Shown one piece after another: positions 45,745 to 56,309 of a stretch of DNA of 61,747 nucleotides; within the stretch, counting starts at the first letter, position 1; each line of letters begins with the position of its first letter. The DNA is taken from assembly GCA_026387895.1 (NCBI GenBank), contig JAPLKT010000152.1:19773-81519 (forward strand), read 5' to 3'. This DNA comes from Gemmatimonadota bacterium (GTDB taxonomy: Bacteria; Gemmatimonadota; Gemmatimonadetes; Gemmatimonadales; Gemmatimonadaceae). The notes under the pieces were generated by a model, which saw only the letters and a program-made list of their open reading frames with translations, made no database searches and was not told where the DNA came from. The position numbers and the translations under genes were made by a program.

Positions 45745-46790
45745 GTCGCAGCCCCGCTTCGCCGATGGCGCCACCACTCGAGCGTCCGGAGGATAGCCTG
45801 GTCGAGTGAAACCGTCACGCCGAGCCCCAGTTCGCGTTGCGTTCGCGATATGTCCGGCACATGCCACTGTGCGGATCCGCCTGGCACCGGATGTCCTTCG
45901 ACGCGCACCGCCACTCCTGCCGCCGCCGCAATCCGCGTCGCGAGTTCGCCGATCGTCACGCACTCGTCCGATCCGACGTTGTAGGCGCGCGACGCGCCTC
46001 CGTCGAGCAGGATCGTCCAGAGCCAGTCGGCGATGTCCGTCGCGTAGAGGAAGCTACGGACCGGCGTTCCGTCGCCGCCCACGACCACAGGTCCGCCAGC
46101 CAGTGCATCGCGCACGAAGTTAGGAAACGCAAAAGCCGAGTCGAGTGGCAACCATGGTCCACACATTGAGAAACCGCGCGCAAACGACACGCGAGGGCCC
46201 CCATTTGAGGCGGTCGCCAACAACCAGTTTTCAGCCTTTCGCTTAGCCAACGCAAGTCGTGTTGCGGGCGTGTGTCCGACGGGAATCCCGGGATCTTCCT
46301 CTCGGATGGGCGACGTGGGAGTCCGATGTTCGCCGCTCACGGAGCCTGAACTGACCTGCAGGAACGCCGTAGCGCCTGCAGCGACCGCCGTCGCATACAC
46401 CTGAGCAGTCCCGTCAACGACGAGCGACTCAGCGGCAGCAGGATCGGCCGCGACTGCTCCGGCCGGGAGCGTATTCCCCGCGTGCACCACAAAATCGACA
46501 GGCGCGTCGAGGACCATCGGCGATCGTACGTCGCCGCTGACGATGGTCAGCCACGAGGCGTCGCGTACCCAAGGTGCGCGCTGCCGGAGTCGCTCGGCGT
46601 CGCGCACCCAGGCGGTCACGCGCGGACCGTGACCGAGTCGTCGATGGGCATGTTCAATGGTGTGCAGCAACACGGTGCCGACGAATCCCGTCGCGCCAGT
46701 GAGCAGCACCGAGGTACCATCAAGTCGCCGCCAACGAGGCGCCGTGGCGACGATTCCGCTATCGAGGTCTTGATCAAGCCCGCTCGTCAT
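45741..46790 (-). CDS. NAD-dependent epimerase/dehydratase (extended SDR) lacking the usual catalytic Tyr
   Basis: Extended short-chain dehydrogenase fold with the nucleotide-binding motif TGATGFVGTVLL and DFVVHAGN. It keeps a Ser-rich active-site strand (LQVSSGSVSG), but the helix that normally has YxxxK reads RLALAKRKAENW: Lys is kept and Tyr is replaced by Leu. Either another residue acts as acid/base or the reaction differs. It sits where pathways of this type encode the final C-4 reductase (RfbJ, YerF), which is the best guess. The ATG at 46790, 10 bases after the rfbH stop, gives 349 residues; a GTG at 46820 would add 10. Confidence 0.75.
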   Translation of the reverse strand: MTSGLDQDLDSGIVATAPRWRRLDGTSVLLTGATGFVGTVLLHTIEHAHRRLGHGPRVTAWVRDAERLRQRAPWVRDASWLTIVSGDVRSPMVLDAPVDFVVHAGNTLPAGAVAADPAAAESLVVDGTAQVYATAVAAGATAFLQVSSGSVSGEHRTPTSPIREEDPGIPVGHTPATRLALAKRKAENWLLATASNGGPRVSFARGFSMCGPWLPLDSAFAFPNFVRDALAGGPVVVGGDGTPVRSFLYATDIADWLWTILLDGGASRAYNVGSDECVTIGELATRIAAAAGVAVRVEGHPVPGGSAQWHVPDISRTQRELGLGVTVSLDQAILRTLEWWRHRRSGAAT

Positions 46791-46800
46791 CGCATGATCT

Positions 46801-48141
46801 TCAGGTGCGGACGCCGTCACGGCAGAACGCGCGCAGGCTCTCTACCATCCACGCCAGCATGGGATCGGTCAAGCCGGGCCAGGTGCCGATCCAGAGCGTT
46901 CCGTGCATGACCTGATCGCTCTTGGGCAGATCGCCGACGACGCGGACTTCACGCCCCGCATACGCCGGCTGCCGCACGAGATTCCCCCCAAACAATACTC
47001 GGGTTGCAATCTTTCGACTCTCGAGGAACCGGACGAGATCTGCGCGTTGAAATCCTGCGGTTTCGCGCACGCGCATTGGAAACCCAAACCAGGACGGCTC
47101 TGCCTTAGTGTGCACCGCGGCAAACTCCAGCACATCAGAGAGCGAATCGAGCTGCGAACGCAGAAAGGCATAGTTGCGTCGACGCGCCGCGATGAACCCC
47201 TCCACGTGTGCGAGCTGCGCAACACCGACGGCCGCCTGCATGTCGGTGAGCTTCAGGTTGTAGCCGATATGCGAATAGATGTATTTGTGATCGTAACAGG
47301 GCGGGAGTTCGCCGAGTTGCCAGTCAAAGCGTTTGCCGCAGGTGTTGCTCTGTCCTGTTTCGCACCAGCAATCACGCCCCCAATCGCGGAACGATTCGAC
47401 GATCTGCTTCAGTTTGGGCGACGAGGTGAGCACACACCCACCCTCACCCATCGTGATGTGGTGCGCCGGATAAAAACTGACGGTCGCGAGGTCACCGTAC
47501 GTCCCAACGGAGCGGCCATCGAAACGCGCGCCGACCGCGTCACAGCAATCCTCGATGAGCCAGAGGTTGTACTGTTTGGCAAACGTGGCAACAGCTTCGA
47601 GGTCGTACGGATTCCCGAGCGCGTGCGCGATGATGATTGCGCGTGTGCGCGGCGACCGCGCGGCCTCGAGCTGCGAGACGTCGATACCGTATGACGGCAA
47701 CTCGATATCGACGAACACCGGCACAAGCCCGTTCTGGAAGATTGGGTTGACCGTGGTCGGGAATCCAGCCGCGACGGTGATGACTTCGTCACCGGGCTTC
47801 AAGGCGCGGTCGCCGAGCGAAGGGGATGTGAGCGCCGAAACCGCGAGCAGATTCGCGGACGATCCCGAGTTCACGAGAATCGCGTGACGCGTCTCCATCA
47901 GCTGTGCAAACCGACGTTCGAACGCTGTCGCGAAGCGCCCCGTAGTCAGCCAGAAATCGAGGCCGGCGTCCACGAGATGTTGCATATCGCTCGCGTCGTA
48001 CACGCGCCCTGAGACAGGAACCGGAGTTTCCCCAGGCACAAAAGCGGCGGTCGGAGGATGCGACGTCGCGTGATACTCGGCGACGAGCGCGAGTATCTGC
48101 GCGCGGAGCGCAGCCGTGGATTCGACATTGTGCTCAGCCAC
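46801..48141 (-). CDS. rfbH: CDP-4-keto-6-deoxy-D-glucose-3-dehydrase (E1)
   Basis: PMP- and [2Fe-2S]-dependent enzyme of the DegT-like fold that removes the C-3 hydroxyl of CDP-4-keto-6-deoxyglucose. The hallmark residues are present: His227 in [14 protein letters not shown] instead of the PLP lysine of aminotransferases, and Cys200, Cys258, Cys260 and Cys268, which reproduce exactly the C-X57-C-X1-C-X7-C cluster motif known for E1. The conserved [12 protein letters not shown]...[15 protein letters not shown] also matches. GTG at 48141 gives 446 residues and overlaps the rfbG stop by 8 bases. The partner reductase E3 (ferredoxin-NAD reductase type) is not encoded in this window. Confidence 0.95.
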   Translation of the reverse strand: MAEHNVESTAALRAQILALVAEYHATSHPPTAAFVPGETPVPVSGRVYDASDMQHLVDAGLDFWLTTGRFATAFERRFAQLMETRHAILVNSGSSANLLAVSALTSPSLGDRALKPGDEVITVAAGFPTTVNPIFQNGLVPVFVDIELPSYGIDVSQLEAARSPRTRAIIIAHALGNPYDLEAVATFAKQYNLWLIEDCCDAVGARFDGRSVGTYGDLATVSFYPAHHITMGEGGCVLTSSPKLKQIVESFRDWGRDCWCETGQSNTCGKRFDWQLGELPPCYDHKYIYSHIGYNLKLTDMQAAVGVAQLAHVEGFIAARRRNYAFLRSQLDSLSDVLEFAAVHTKAEPSWFGFPMRVRETAGFQRADLVRFLESRKIATRVLFGGNLVRQPAYAGREVRVVGDLPKSDQVMHGTLWIGTWPGLTDPMLAWMVESLRAFCRDGVRT

Positions 48142-49135
48142 GCGCGAGGTGGTTGCGATACCAGGCGATTGTGCGGTCGAGTCCTTCGTCGAGCGTGAAG
48201 GCGGACGACCACCCAAGGACGCGGCGGGCCTTGGCGGCGCTGAGCCACTGGTGCTGGATTTCGTGCGGTGCGTCGGCCCGGATGTCCAGTTCGAGTGTGC
48301 TACCGAGTCGCTGCATAATCGTCTGCGCAAATGTCAGCACATCACGCTGCAGCTCATTCGAAAAGTTGAACGCTTCGCCTCGGAGCTCCGGCCGCCCGTG
48401 CAACTGCTCCGCGAGACACAGATACGCGCCGGCCGCATCCTCGACGTAGAAATAATCTCGGACCATTGTTCCGTCGGACCGCAGAACCGGCCGATTACCG
48501 CGGAGCGCAGCGCGGATGATCCCTGGGACAATACGATTCCAGTTGAGGTCGCCACCGCCGAAGAAATTTCCGCACCGCGTAATGGCTACGGGAACACCGA
48601 AGGTGAGCGCATACGACCGGGCAATCATGTCTGCGCATGCTTTGCTGGCATCGTATGGATTCACGCCTAACAACGGCGATGACTCCGTGTACGGCAACTC
48701 TTCCTGTTCTCCATACGCTTTGTCGCTAGACGCAATGACAACGGAGCGCACAAGAGGACTCCGTCGGACTGCTTCCAGCAGCGCCCATGTGCCGCGCACG
48801 TTCGTATCGAACGTGGAAACAGCATTTCGATTTGCCACGCCGACCGTCGATTGCGCCGCTAAATGAAAGACCGTGTCGACTTCATACTCGCCTATCGCGC
48901 GTTCGAGCACGCGTTGGTCACGCACGTCGCCGTACACGAAGTTTACGGTGCTCATCGAGTCGCTTGTGAGCAACATGCTCTTCGGCACTCGATCACGAAC
49001 GAGCGCCGTCACCGACGCGCCGGATCGCGTCAGTGCATCGACCAGCCAACTTCCTAAAAATCCTGTCGCGCCGGTCACAAGGACAGGACGGTCGCGCCAG
49101 TGCGAATGCTGCGTATGATGCGAATGCGTAGTCAT
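48134..49135 (-). CDS. rfbG: CDP-glucose 4,6-dehydratase
   Basis: Converts CDP-glucose to CDP-4-keto-6-deoxyglucose. Extended SDR with [26 protein letters not shown], the active-site segment IASSDKAYG, and Tyr/Lys in [12 protein letters not shown], then [20 protein letters not shown], which is typical of RfbG. The ATG at 49135 overlaps the rfbF stop (ATGA) and gives 333 residues, slightly shorter than the usual 355-360. The His-rich N-terminus ([11 protein letters not shown]) is unusual. Confidence 0.94.
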   Translation of the reverse strand: MTTHSHHTQHSHWRDRPVLVTGATGFLGSWLVDALTRSGASVTALVRDRVPKSMLLTSDSMSTVNFVYGDVRDQRVLERAIGEYEVDTVFHLAAQSTVGVANRNAVSTFDTNVRGTWALLEAVRRSPLVRSVVIASSDKAYGEQEELPYTESSPLLGVNPYDASKACADMIARSYALTFGVPVAITRCGNFFGGGDLNWNRIVPGIIRAALRGNRPVLRSDGTMVRDYFYVEDAAGAYLCLAEQLHGRPELRGEAFNFSNELQRDVLTFAQTIMQRLGSTLELDIRADAPHEIQHQWLSAAKARRVLGWSSAFTLDEGLDRTIAWYRNHLARG

Positions 49136-49905
49136 GGTGTCGTTAACCAGGGGGCGTTGCCGCTCTGCCAGAGCGACTCGAGTAGTTGGAGTTCGCGAAG
49201 AGTATCCATGGGCTGCCAAAATCCTTCGTGGCGATAGGCATGCAAGTCGCCGCTCGCGGCGAGCGTTTCCATGGGTTCGCGCTCCCACTGAGTATCGTCA
49301 TCAGCAATCAGGTCCAGCACACTCGGCTCCAGTACGAAGAATCCACCATTAATCCACCCCTCAGCAGTTTGGTGCTGCTTCTCTGCGAATGCGTGGACGC
49401 GGGTCCCGTCGAGCGTCAGGCTGCCGAATCGTGCTGGAGGACGAACCGCGGTCACGGTGGCTCGTGCGTGTTGGTGCCGGTGGAACGCGATGAGTGCCCC
49501 GATATCAATGTCGCCGATCCCGTCGCCGTATGTCATGCAGAACGTCTCGTCTCCAATCCATGGGCGGAGCCGTGCAAGGCGACCCCCGGTGTGCGTCGTC
49601 AGTCCAGTATCGACCAGATGCACCGTCCACGCGTCGCGGCTCGTCGCGTGCGACGCGACCTCGCGAGTGCCGAGATGCACCGTGACATCGGCACCTGCAT
49701 CCCGATAATCGAGGAACCAACGCTGCGCGACCTCCGCCTTGTAGCCCAACGCGACCACAAACTCGTTGATCCCAAACTCCGCGTACCGACGCATGATGTG
49801 CCAGAGCATGGGACGCCCCCCGATCTCCACCATCGGCTTGGGACGCCGTTCGGTCTCTTCGGAGAGGCGCGTGCCTAGTCCACCCGCTAGAATCACGGCC
49901 TTCAT
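49132..49905 (-). CDS. rfbF: Glucose-1-phosphate cytidylyltransferase
   Basis: Makes CDP-glucose from glucose 1-phosphate and CTP, the first committed step. The 257 residues match RfbF/DdhA closely: [66 protein letters not shown] and WQPMDTLRE. It begins the rfbFGH segment; 44 bases separate it from the GT-C-like gene upstream. Confidence 0.97.
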   Translation of the reverse strand: MKAVILAGGLGTRLSEETERRPKPMVEIGGRPMLWHIMRRYAEFGINEFVVALGYKAEVAQRWFLDYRDAGADVTVHLGTREVASHATSRDAWTVHLVDTGLTTHTGGRLARLRPWIGDETFCMTYGDGIGDIDIGALIAFHRHQHARATVTAVRPPARFGSLTLDGTRVHAFAEKQHQTAEGWINGGFFVLEPSVLDLIADDDTQWEREPMETLAASGDLHAYRHEGFWQPMDTLRELQLLESLWQSGNAPWLTTP

Positions 49906-49949
49906 GACATGGCTCCCGCGCGCAGGGATTTCGGCATCTTCGAAGCTAG

Positions 49950-51575
49950 CTAAGGGAGCGCTCGGAGCACTAGATGATGCGCCACCAGCAGGTGTCCGTT
50001 CAGATGGATTCTGGCGATCCCCGCCTCACGGTAGTAGCGCCGCGTGAGCGACTCCAGCGCATGGTCGCCGTACTGGTGGTTGCTAAACTCCAAAAAGACC
50101 ACATCCGTGGGACGATTTGGGTTTACCTGCAGGTCGATCTCGTCCGCATATCGCGGCACGATCAGATTCGTACGTTGCAGCGTTCGGCGGCGTGTGCGCG
50201 CGTCGAGCTGGCTCCACAAGTGCCAGCGCATCGAACGTGAGATCGCGACCCAAGTCGCATCGCCGATCCGTAGCTCCCGGAAGAGGGCGTTCTGGATGTG
50301 GTGGAAGCCCGTAAACTCTAAATTGTACACCAGCTCGTCGCGCCCGGGGCCGGAAAACTCTCCAGTAATAGAGGTCATTGTGTACATCTCGCGGTCACCA
50401 ATCGAGAAGGTGCCGTAGACCGCTTTCGAAACGGGGTCCGCCGACCGGACGGCACCGAGCCCGAACAGGCCAACGAGCACAAGACCTGCGGCGATTCGGC
50501 CCACGACACTCACCCGCAGTCGGACCAGCGCCGCATAGGCCAGCAACAGAAACAGCGGATAGAGGACCGCGAAATAGCGCACATTGCTCCACGTGCGGAA
50601 CGCGGTGAGCACATAGGTGAGCACAAGCGTCAGCACCGCGAGTGACACCACCAGCGATGGGTCGGCCCCGGCGAGCATGCGTGGCGCACGGCGCCGCAGG
50701 AATCTGTACCCGCCGACCAGTGCGTCGCCGGCGATAATCGCGCTCACAACCCAAGAAAACCCAAGGACAAAAATTCCTGCCGCGTAGCTGACGAATATCG
50801 GGTCCGTGAGATCGAAGAACCGGAACGCGTCAGCCGTTGAGGTGTTCCAGTCGTGTTTCCAAATCGCGGGCTGCGCGTTGGCGCTGGCGGTCCACCACAC
50901 GAGGTACAGGCCGAACAGCGTCAGAGGCAGGAACGCTGGCCAGATCGGTGCGATACGCGCCAACCGAGCGCGGAGCGACATCCCACGAAGCGCAGGAGCC
51001 AGCACCCGGCGCCCGACTTCTACGGCGACGAGCGCACCGGCGGCGAACGCCCCCGTTTCCTTGCTGAAGGCAAGAAAGGTGCCGGCCACAGCCGCCCAGC
51101 CATAGCGGTCATGCACGAGCGCCGCATACATCGCCAGAAAAAATACGTACAGTCCGAAATCGGGATTCACCTGCAGCAGCGTCGACAACAACACTGGGTG
51201 CAACGCGCAGGCAACGGTCAGGACATTCAATGCACGCGCGTGCCCGTCCCCGGGGAACAGCGCCGAGGCCAACGCGCGGAACGACACGAGGGCGAGCAAC
51301 CCGAGCAGCACGTTCATGAGCAACATCATCCCGGTGTCTCCGGGCGACGACAGTTGTGAGAGCGTGAGAATCGCGGCCCATCCATACGTTGGGTGACGAG
51401 CGCAACGCAGACTATTCAGATCGAATCCGTGCGTCGTCGCTGCGTCCACAATGCAGTTGGCATACACGTTCCCATCCCAAATCGGCACATACCCGCGCTC
51501 GGGCCAGAGCAACATGCCGAGCAGCGCGACAATCACGCCGAAGGTCAGAACTGTTTCACGCCGTTCGGCGGTCAT
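49950..51575 (-). CDS. GT-C-like polytopic membrane protein (paralogue A)
   Basis: A 541-residue inner-membrane protein with about ten membrane segments, an early Asp in the first periplasmic loop (VPIWDGNVYANC), a FSKETG motif after the fourth or fifth segment, and a soluble C-terminal part. This is the layout of GT-C glycosyltransferases that use polyprenyl-phosphate sugars. It is clearly related to the gene at 54744-56309: both have SADPV, GTFS, MYxMT, GRDxLVYNL and TxF in the same order. No named family is recognised with certainty. Start and upstream stop overlap (ATGA). Confidence 0.7.
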   Translation of the reverse strand: MTAERRETVLTFGVIVALLGMLLWPERGYVPIWDGNVYANCIVDAATTHGFDLNSLRCARHPTYGWAAILTLSQLSSPGDTGMMLLMNVLLGLLALVSFRALASALFPGDGHARALNVLTVACALHPVLLSTLLQVNPDFGLYVFFLAMYAALVHDRYGWAAVAGTFLAFSKETGAFAAGALVAVEVGRRVLAPALRGMSLRARLARIAPIWPAFLPLTLFGLYLVWWTASANAQPAIWKHDWNTSTADAFRFFDLTDPIFVSYAAGIFVLGFSWVVSAIIAGDALVGGYRFLRRRAPRMLAGADPSLVVSLAVLTLVLTYVLTAFRTWSNVRYFAVLYPLFLLLAYAALVRLRVSVVGRIAAGLVLVGLFGLGAVRSADPVSKAVYGTFSIGDREMYTMTSITGEFSGPGRDELVYNLEFTGFHHIQNALFRELRIGDATWVAISRSMRWHLWSQLDARTRRRTLQRTNLIVPRYADEIDLQVNPNRPTDVVFLEFSNHQYGDHALESLTRRYYREAGIARIHLNGHLLVAHHLVLRALP

Positions 51576-53107
51576 CGCGCAATCTCCGAAAACGTCCGAG
51601 TAGATTCGTCGTACAGATACGCCGTACGATTGGGGGTCGCGAGTATGAGTCGACGGTTATCGTTGCCACGATCGTGCACAATCCACGAAGGAGAGGCGTC
51701 GAGCACCCCACCGTTTGCGACGAGTGAAATATGCATGGCACCTGCGCCTCGGTACGGAGCGTAGCGTACAAATACGACATTGGGTCGCTTCGGCAGTGCC
51801 GCGACCGACGCGACGAACGTGCGAGGAACCACGGAAAGTCGCCCCATCAGCTGGCGTGCATTCCCAATATCCCGAACCACGAGACCAGCGACCAGAACGG
51901 CCGCGAACGGTGCGACACGAAGCCCCGTCGAGGTCAAGGCCAGTACTCGCCGTGCGCCACAGGCCGTTGCGTAGGCCAGCGCTGGGAGCGCTTCCAAGTA
52001 ATACAGCGTCCAGTCCGGCGAGTGTGCCTGCGCACCGTACGACACGATCAGCAGAAGCCCCGTTCCCAGCGCGAGCCATCCGGGTGCGCCTATCGCTGCG
52101 AGACCTATCAGAAAGCAGACCAACAACGAGAGTCGCCACGAGTCGAACGTATGGAGCGCGACGAAGAGCGTGCGCCAGGCAATCGTCCGCACGAGGGGCT
52201 CGCGGACCTGCTGCTCCTTGACGCCGCGGAGAAACGCCCGCACCTGCTCCATTTCTGCGGGAACCACCCGTTCCGGCGGCGCCGGATCGACCCGAAATCC
52301 CGGAACATCAAAAGGGAGGTACTGACGCGTGTAGCTCGCGAGTGGTGTCTCTCTCCAGTTCCCCGTCGTCCGCCAGCTCCAGAGCGGCAAGAACATCAGT
52401 ACCATGGTGCCGGTCGCGATGCCGATGGCCACGTTGCGCCATGTCCCGCGCCATGTCCCGCGCCGCACGAGATCCACCATCACGACTCCCGCAATCGGGA
52501 TGGCCAGCGCGACGGCGGTATACGGGCGGGTGACCGCGCACCACCCAATCGACAGGGCGAGCACCACCATCGGTCCACGACGCCGACTCGCGCGCCACTC
52601 GAGTAGCGCCCACCACGCAACGAGCCAGCACAGCGAGCTTGTAACCTCAGAGAAATAGCTCGCCCGCCACCGGAGATTCCCGAATGTCCCTAACCAGAAC
52701 AGCCAGGTTGCGAGCGCGACCCCACCTCCACGCACCCGACGGGCCAGCGCAAATACGAGTGCGCCAGTCAGGCCACTCAGCACGAGTGGCATCAGCATCG
52801 GCCAGCCAAGCATGAAGCCGAGCGCGATGACAATCGCGTGGCCTGGCGGATACTTCGCCGCGAACACCGGTGTCACGAGCACATACATCTGCTCAAAGAA
52901 CTCGGGGATCACCGGCGCCGGCTGAGACCAGGCGCCGTGCGCATACTGCCCAGCCTGAAGCCAGTAGGCCCACTCGTCGTGCATCACGGGAACCCCAGCG
53001 GTTGCCGCCCAGACCCACCACACGGCGAGCGCCGTCAACACACCAACGATCGCTGGTACCCGACGATCCGCAAGCCATAGGGTTGGCATCGTTCGCCCCA
53101 CGCTCAC
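51572..53107 (-). CDS. GT39-like (PMT/ArnT-type) membrane glycosyltransferase
   Basis: An inner-membrane protein of about 511 residues with about 11 membrane segments. The first periplasmic loop has [16 protein letters not shown], the acidic pair expected of GT39/ArnT-like enzymes, and [13 protein letters not shown] follows as in that group. It likely transfers a sugar from polyprenyl phosphate on the periplasmic side. GTG at 53107 gives a four-base overlap with the upstream gene (GTGA); ATG at 53089 is an alternative. A 12-bp tandem duplication at 52436-52459 encodes a repeated GTWR in a loop. Confidence 0.75.
   Translation of the reverse strand: MSVGRTMPTLWLADRRVPAIVGVLTALAVWWVWAATAGVPVMHDEWAYWLQAGQYAHGAWSQPAPVIPEFFEQMYVLVTPVFAAKYPPGHAIVIALGFMLGWPMLMPLVLSGLTGALVFALARRVRGGGVALATWLFWLGTFGNLRWRASYFSEVTSSLCWLVAWWALLEWRASRRRGPMVVLALSIGWCAVTRPYTAVALAIPIAGVVMVDLVRRGTWRGTWRNVAIGIATGTMVLMFLPLWSWRTTGNWRETPLASYTRQYLPFDVPGFRVDPAPPERVVPAEMEQVRAFLRGVKEQQVREPLVRTIAWRTLFVALHTFDSWRLSLLVCFLIGLAAIGAPGWLALGTGLLLIVSYGAQAHSPDWTLYYLEALPALAYATACGARRVLALTSTGLRVAPFAAVLVAGLVVRDIGNARQLMGRLSVVPRTFVASVAALPKRPNVVFVRYAPYRGAGAMHISLVANGGVLDASPSWIVHDRGNDNRRLILATPNRTAYLYDESTRTFSEIAR
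52436..52459. repeat. Intragenic tandem duplication, 12-bp unit
   Basis: Two perfect copies of gcgccatgtccc inside the GT39-like gene, adding one in-frame repeat of four residues (GTWR). Same size class as the intergenic repeats, consistent with slippage during replication. Confidence 0.8.
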
Positions 53108-54747
53108 CCTTCCCCCTCGTGATACACCATCTCGAGGTTCACATCCCACAGTGCGGAATCGTCATCCTGGCCCGCGACGATTTGATCCACCGCCATCATG
53201 GCGGTGAGCATGGAATGGTCCTGATTGTTGTATCGATGCATCCCGTTCCGGCCAACGCAGTACAAGTTCGGGACACTCGTGACCCACTCTCGAACCTCGT
53301 TCAGCCGCACGTGGGTCCCGAAGTACGCGGGATAGGCTTTTGGCATCCGCAACACACAGCCGTCGAGCACGTCAGTGCCAAGCGCAAATCCAATCTGTTC
53401 GAGTTCTCGGGCCGCGAGCGCAAGCAACGCGGTATCGTCAGCATCCCAGAGCGCGTCGTGTTCGTCTACGAAATACTCAAGGCCGATCCAGACTGTGTGT
53501 TCTGGATCGGCGACGAGATATGGGCTCCAGTTATTGAACACTTGAATGCGCCCGACTTTCACGTCGCGATCCTGCACATAAATCCAGTTGTCGTCCACCC
53601 GCGCCTGCGGCGGACGCCCTTTCTCTAGCACATGCAACTTCCGCAACAATAATCCGACCGTGAGGAAGTCGCGATACTTCAATCCCAGTGCCACCTCACG
53701 CACATGCGCTGGCGGCGCCGGCGTCGTCATGGTGACCAGCTCACGGATCGGCATGGTCGAGAAGAAATAGTCGCACCGCACCTCTTCGCGTCGTCCACTG
53801 GTCTCGTCCAGCACGGTGACATGCGACACACGGCCCTCCGTCAGCCGCACACCGACGACACGCGCACCGAGCCGAATCTGCCCGCCCGCATCGCGCACCT
53901 GCTGGGCCACCGTCTCCCACATTTGTCCTGGACCGCGCTTCGGGTAGAAGAACCGCGTAATCAGTGACGTCTCACGGGCCTCTTGTTGCTTCCGAAAATC
54001 ACTCGACAACAGATCGCGCACCGCATGCGACAGCGCACGCGTCAGCGAGAGTCCCTTGATACGCTGCGCACCCCAATCAGCGCGAATCTCGCTACACGGC
54101 ACCCCCCACACCTTCTCCGTGTAGTCCTTGAAGAAGGTCTCGTACAGCCGCTTCCCGAACCGATTGATAAAAAATGCGTCGAGAAAGGTCTCGTCGCGCC
54201 GCGGGAACAGCTGTGCCTTCAGGTAACTCAGCGTAATGAGCGCCGTGTTCACCAATCCAAGTCGCCACGCCACCAGAAGCGTGATGCTGAGTGGATACGG
54301 AAAGAACGCGCGCCCAAAATAGATCCGCGACAACCGCGGGCGCTGCAGCATCACCTGTTCTTCGCGCTCAGGATCAGGTGCAGCGCGCCGTTCTTCGCGA
54401 ACCCGAGTCCCGTCGACCGCCTCCGGGGCCAACGTACGAACGAGCGCATCCGTTGCGTACTCCACGTCGAGTGAACGCCACGCCGCATCAGCGGCCGGCG
54501 CGCCCTGCTGCGGCAACTTGGAGAACCACCACTGCATGACGCGCTCGCTCTTGCTGAAAAAACGATGCCCGCCAATGTCTATACGGTTCCCGTGATGCGC
54601 ATACGTCTGCGCAATCCCGCCAATCGCCTGCGTGCGCTCGAAAACAATTGGGCGAATGTCCGTGCGGGCCAGTAACTCCCACGCGGCCGTTAGTCCCGCA
54701 GGGCCGGCACCCGCGATGATTGCGATTTTCGGCGCGACCGGCGTCAT
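53104..54747 (-). CDS. FAD-dependent oxidoreductase, UDP-galactopyranose mutase-like
   Basis: A 547-residue flavoprotein with the N-terminal dinucleotide fold [15 protein letters not shown], an [14 protein letters not shown] segment, [39 protein letters not shown] (both strongly reminiscent of UDP-galactopyranose mutase and related polysaccharide flavoproteins), and a C-terminal FAD-contact region [27 protein letters not shown]. True UGM is shorter, about 370-390 residues, so the precise reaction (ring contraction or another redox-neutral step) is uncertain. Four-base overlaps on both sides place it firmly in the glycan operon. Confidence 0.83.
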   Translation of the reverse strand: MTPVAPKIAIIAGAGPAGLTAAWELLARTDIRPIVFERTQAIGGIAQTYAHHGNRIDIGGHRFFSKSERVMQWWFSKLPQQGAPAADAAWRSLDVEYATDALVRTLAPEAVDGTRVREERRAAPDPEREEQVMLQRPRLSRIYFGRAFFPYPLSITLLVAWRLGLVNTALITLSYLKAQLFPRRDETFLDAFFINRFGKRLYETFFKDYTEKVWGVPCSEIRADWGAQRIKGLSLTRALSHAVRDLLSSDFRKQQEARETSLITRFFYPKRGPGQMWETVAQQVRDAGGQIRLGARVVGVRLTEGRVSHVTVLDETSGRREEVRCDYFFSTMPIRELVTMTTPAPPAHVREVALGLKYRDFLTVGLLLRKLHVLEKGRPPQARVDDNWIYVQDRDVKVGRIQVFNNWSPYLVADPEHTVWIGLEYFVDEHDALWDADDTALLALAARELEQIGFALGTDVLDGCVLRMPKAYPAYFGTHVRLNEVREWVTSVPNLYCVGRNGMHRYNNQDHSMLTAMMAVDQIVAGQDDDSALWDVNLEMVYHEGEG

Positions 54748-56309
54748 TCTTTTCCCTCCACGCGCCGCGTCAACTCGGCGAGCCGAAGCGTGACACCGCC
54801 CGAGGTCACCCCGCCAGCGTCGCGCACCGTGTAGCGAGTGCGTAGCGACTCACGCGCCGACGCCGTGATGGGCCATTCCACCAGCCACGCGTGCTCCACC
54901 GACTCCGCACCGCGCGCGAGCTCCTCTGTGTACACGAGGGACACCGCAACCCCTCCGGTCATCACGCGCCGGGACGTCACCGCATCCACCGGCGTCACGG
55001 CATGCCACTGTCCATAGATCGACATCGCGACAACCTCACCGCGCCCGGCACCGATACGCACCATCGCCGAGTCCATCGCATGAGCAAAATCTGTGTATTG
55101 CAGATTGTACACGAGCTGATCCCGCCCTCGACCGCAACACTCCCGCGCGACATGCGTCATGTCGTACATCACACCGGAGCCGGTCGAGAATGTCCCTGCA
55201 ACCCGCTCCATGACAGGATCCGCAGAACTCCAAGACGCTGACACCAAGAGCATCCCCCACCCGAAGACGAACCCGCGAGAAATCCAGCGCGGTACTGCCG
55301 CTGCGCGCGCCACCACCAGCATTGCCAACGGCACGAACGGCAGCGCGAAGACAAAGTAGCGCACGTTTCCAAACGTGCGGTACGACGTCACGAGCACCAG
55401 CGCCACACCAAATGCCCAACCGACGCGCACGGTAGAGCTCGTGATATCTCGCCACGACGCCACTCGGACCGCAGCGACCACGGCCCCGATGAGGCCTGCG
55501 ACTGCGACCCACTGATAGTTCAGCACACCCATAAGCACGCCGTAGTTGAGCAGTTGCCGGTTCCACAGATCAAACGGATGGAAGTTGCTCGACGTCGCAA
55601 CCGTCGCGCCTGCGACATACATCGGCTCAGGCTGCGGCAACGCGAGAAATCCGGCGAACACCAGGAGCGGAACCGTCAGCACGATGCTCGTCCGTACCAA
55701 CTCGCCACGGGTCATCGAACGCCACCACATCACGAGGGCGGCGGCCCCGTAGAGCATCAGCCCCGTCTCCTTGGAGAAACTCATCAACGTTCCAAAGATC
55801 ACGACCTCGACCAGCTGCCCTCGCGCGACGCCGGCAAACATCCAGAACGCCCACGCTGTAAGCGCGAGATCGAGATTCGGCTGCAATACCGTGCTCAGGA
55901 ACGAGGGATGCACCGCGAGTGCTATAACAAGCAGCGCGCGCTCACGACGCGCGTCGCCATCTAACACTGCGTGGGCCAGTCGGTCCAGTCCCGCCAGCGC
56001 GATCGCCCCGAACAGCAGACTGGGCAGGAACAGCGACGTGGCGCCCGGAATCGTCCACAGCGTTCCCAGCGCCATGATCAATCCCCATCCGCCCGATACG
56101 TGCCCCTCGCACCGCACCGCGATCCCAGGCGCATCGAGCGCACATCGTGCGAATGTCCATCCATCAAAGAGCGGCACGACATCACGGGATGACCACAACA
56201 GGAGGGTCATCGCGAGCACAGCCGCTGCGACGTGCGGCCACGCGCTGTGCCACCAGCGATCCCCTCGCCACTCGGACTCGTCAACTGACACGCGGTCCAG
56301 ACCGCTCAC
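54744..56309 (-). CDS. GT-C-like polytopic membrane protein (paralogue B)
   Basis: A 521-residue membrane protein homologous to the one at 49950-51575: early acidic motif [32 protein letters not shown], and the C-terminal SADPV...GTFSTG...MYDMT...[14 protein letters not shown]. About ten membrane segments followed by a soluble tail. Probable polyprenyl-phosphate-sugar-dependent glycosyltransferase. GTG start overlaps the MOT1-like stop (GTGA) and its own stop overlaps the next ATG. Confidence 0.7.
   Translation of the reverse strand: MSGLDRVSVDESEWRGDRWWHSAWPHVAAAVLAMTLLLWSSRDVVPLFDGWTFARCALDAPGIAVRCEGHVSGGWGLIMALGTLWTIPGATSLFLPSLLFGAIALAGLDRLAHAVLDGDARRERALLVIALAVHPSFLSTVLQPNLDLALTAWAFWMFAGVARGQLVEVVIFGTLMSFSKETGLMLYGAAALVMWWRSMTRGELVRTSIVLTVPLLVFAGFLALPQPEPMYVAGATVATSSNFHPFDLWNRQLLNYGVLMGVLNYQWVAVAGLIGAVVAAVRVASWRDITSSTVRVGWAFGVALVLVTSYRTFGNVRYFVFALPFVPLAMLVVARAAAVPRWISRGFVFGWGMLLVSASWSSADPVMERVAGTFSTGSGVMYDMTHVARECCGRGRDQLVYNLQYTDFAHAMDSAMVRIGAGRGEVVAMSIYGQWHAVTPVDAVTSRRVMTGGVAVSLVYTEELARGAESVEHAWLVEWPITASARESLRTRYTVRDAGGVTSGGVTLRLAELTRRVEGKE

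Noticed and set aside
46801-48141. Annotation as a sugar aminotransferase (DegT family)
   Set aside because: His replaces the PLP lysine and the four E1 cluster cysteines are exactly spaced, so it is a 3-dehydrase.
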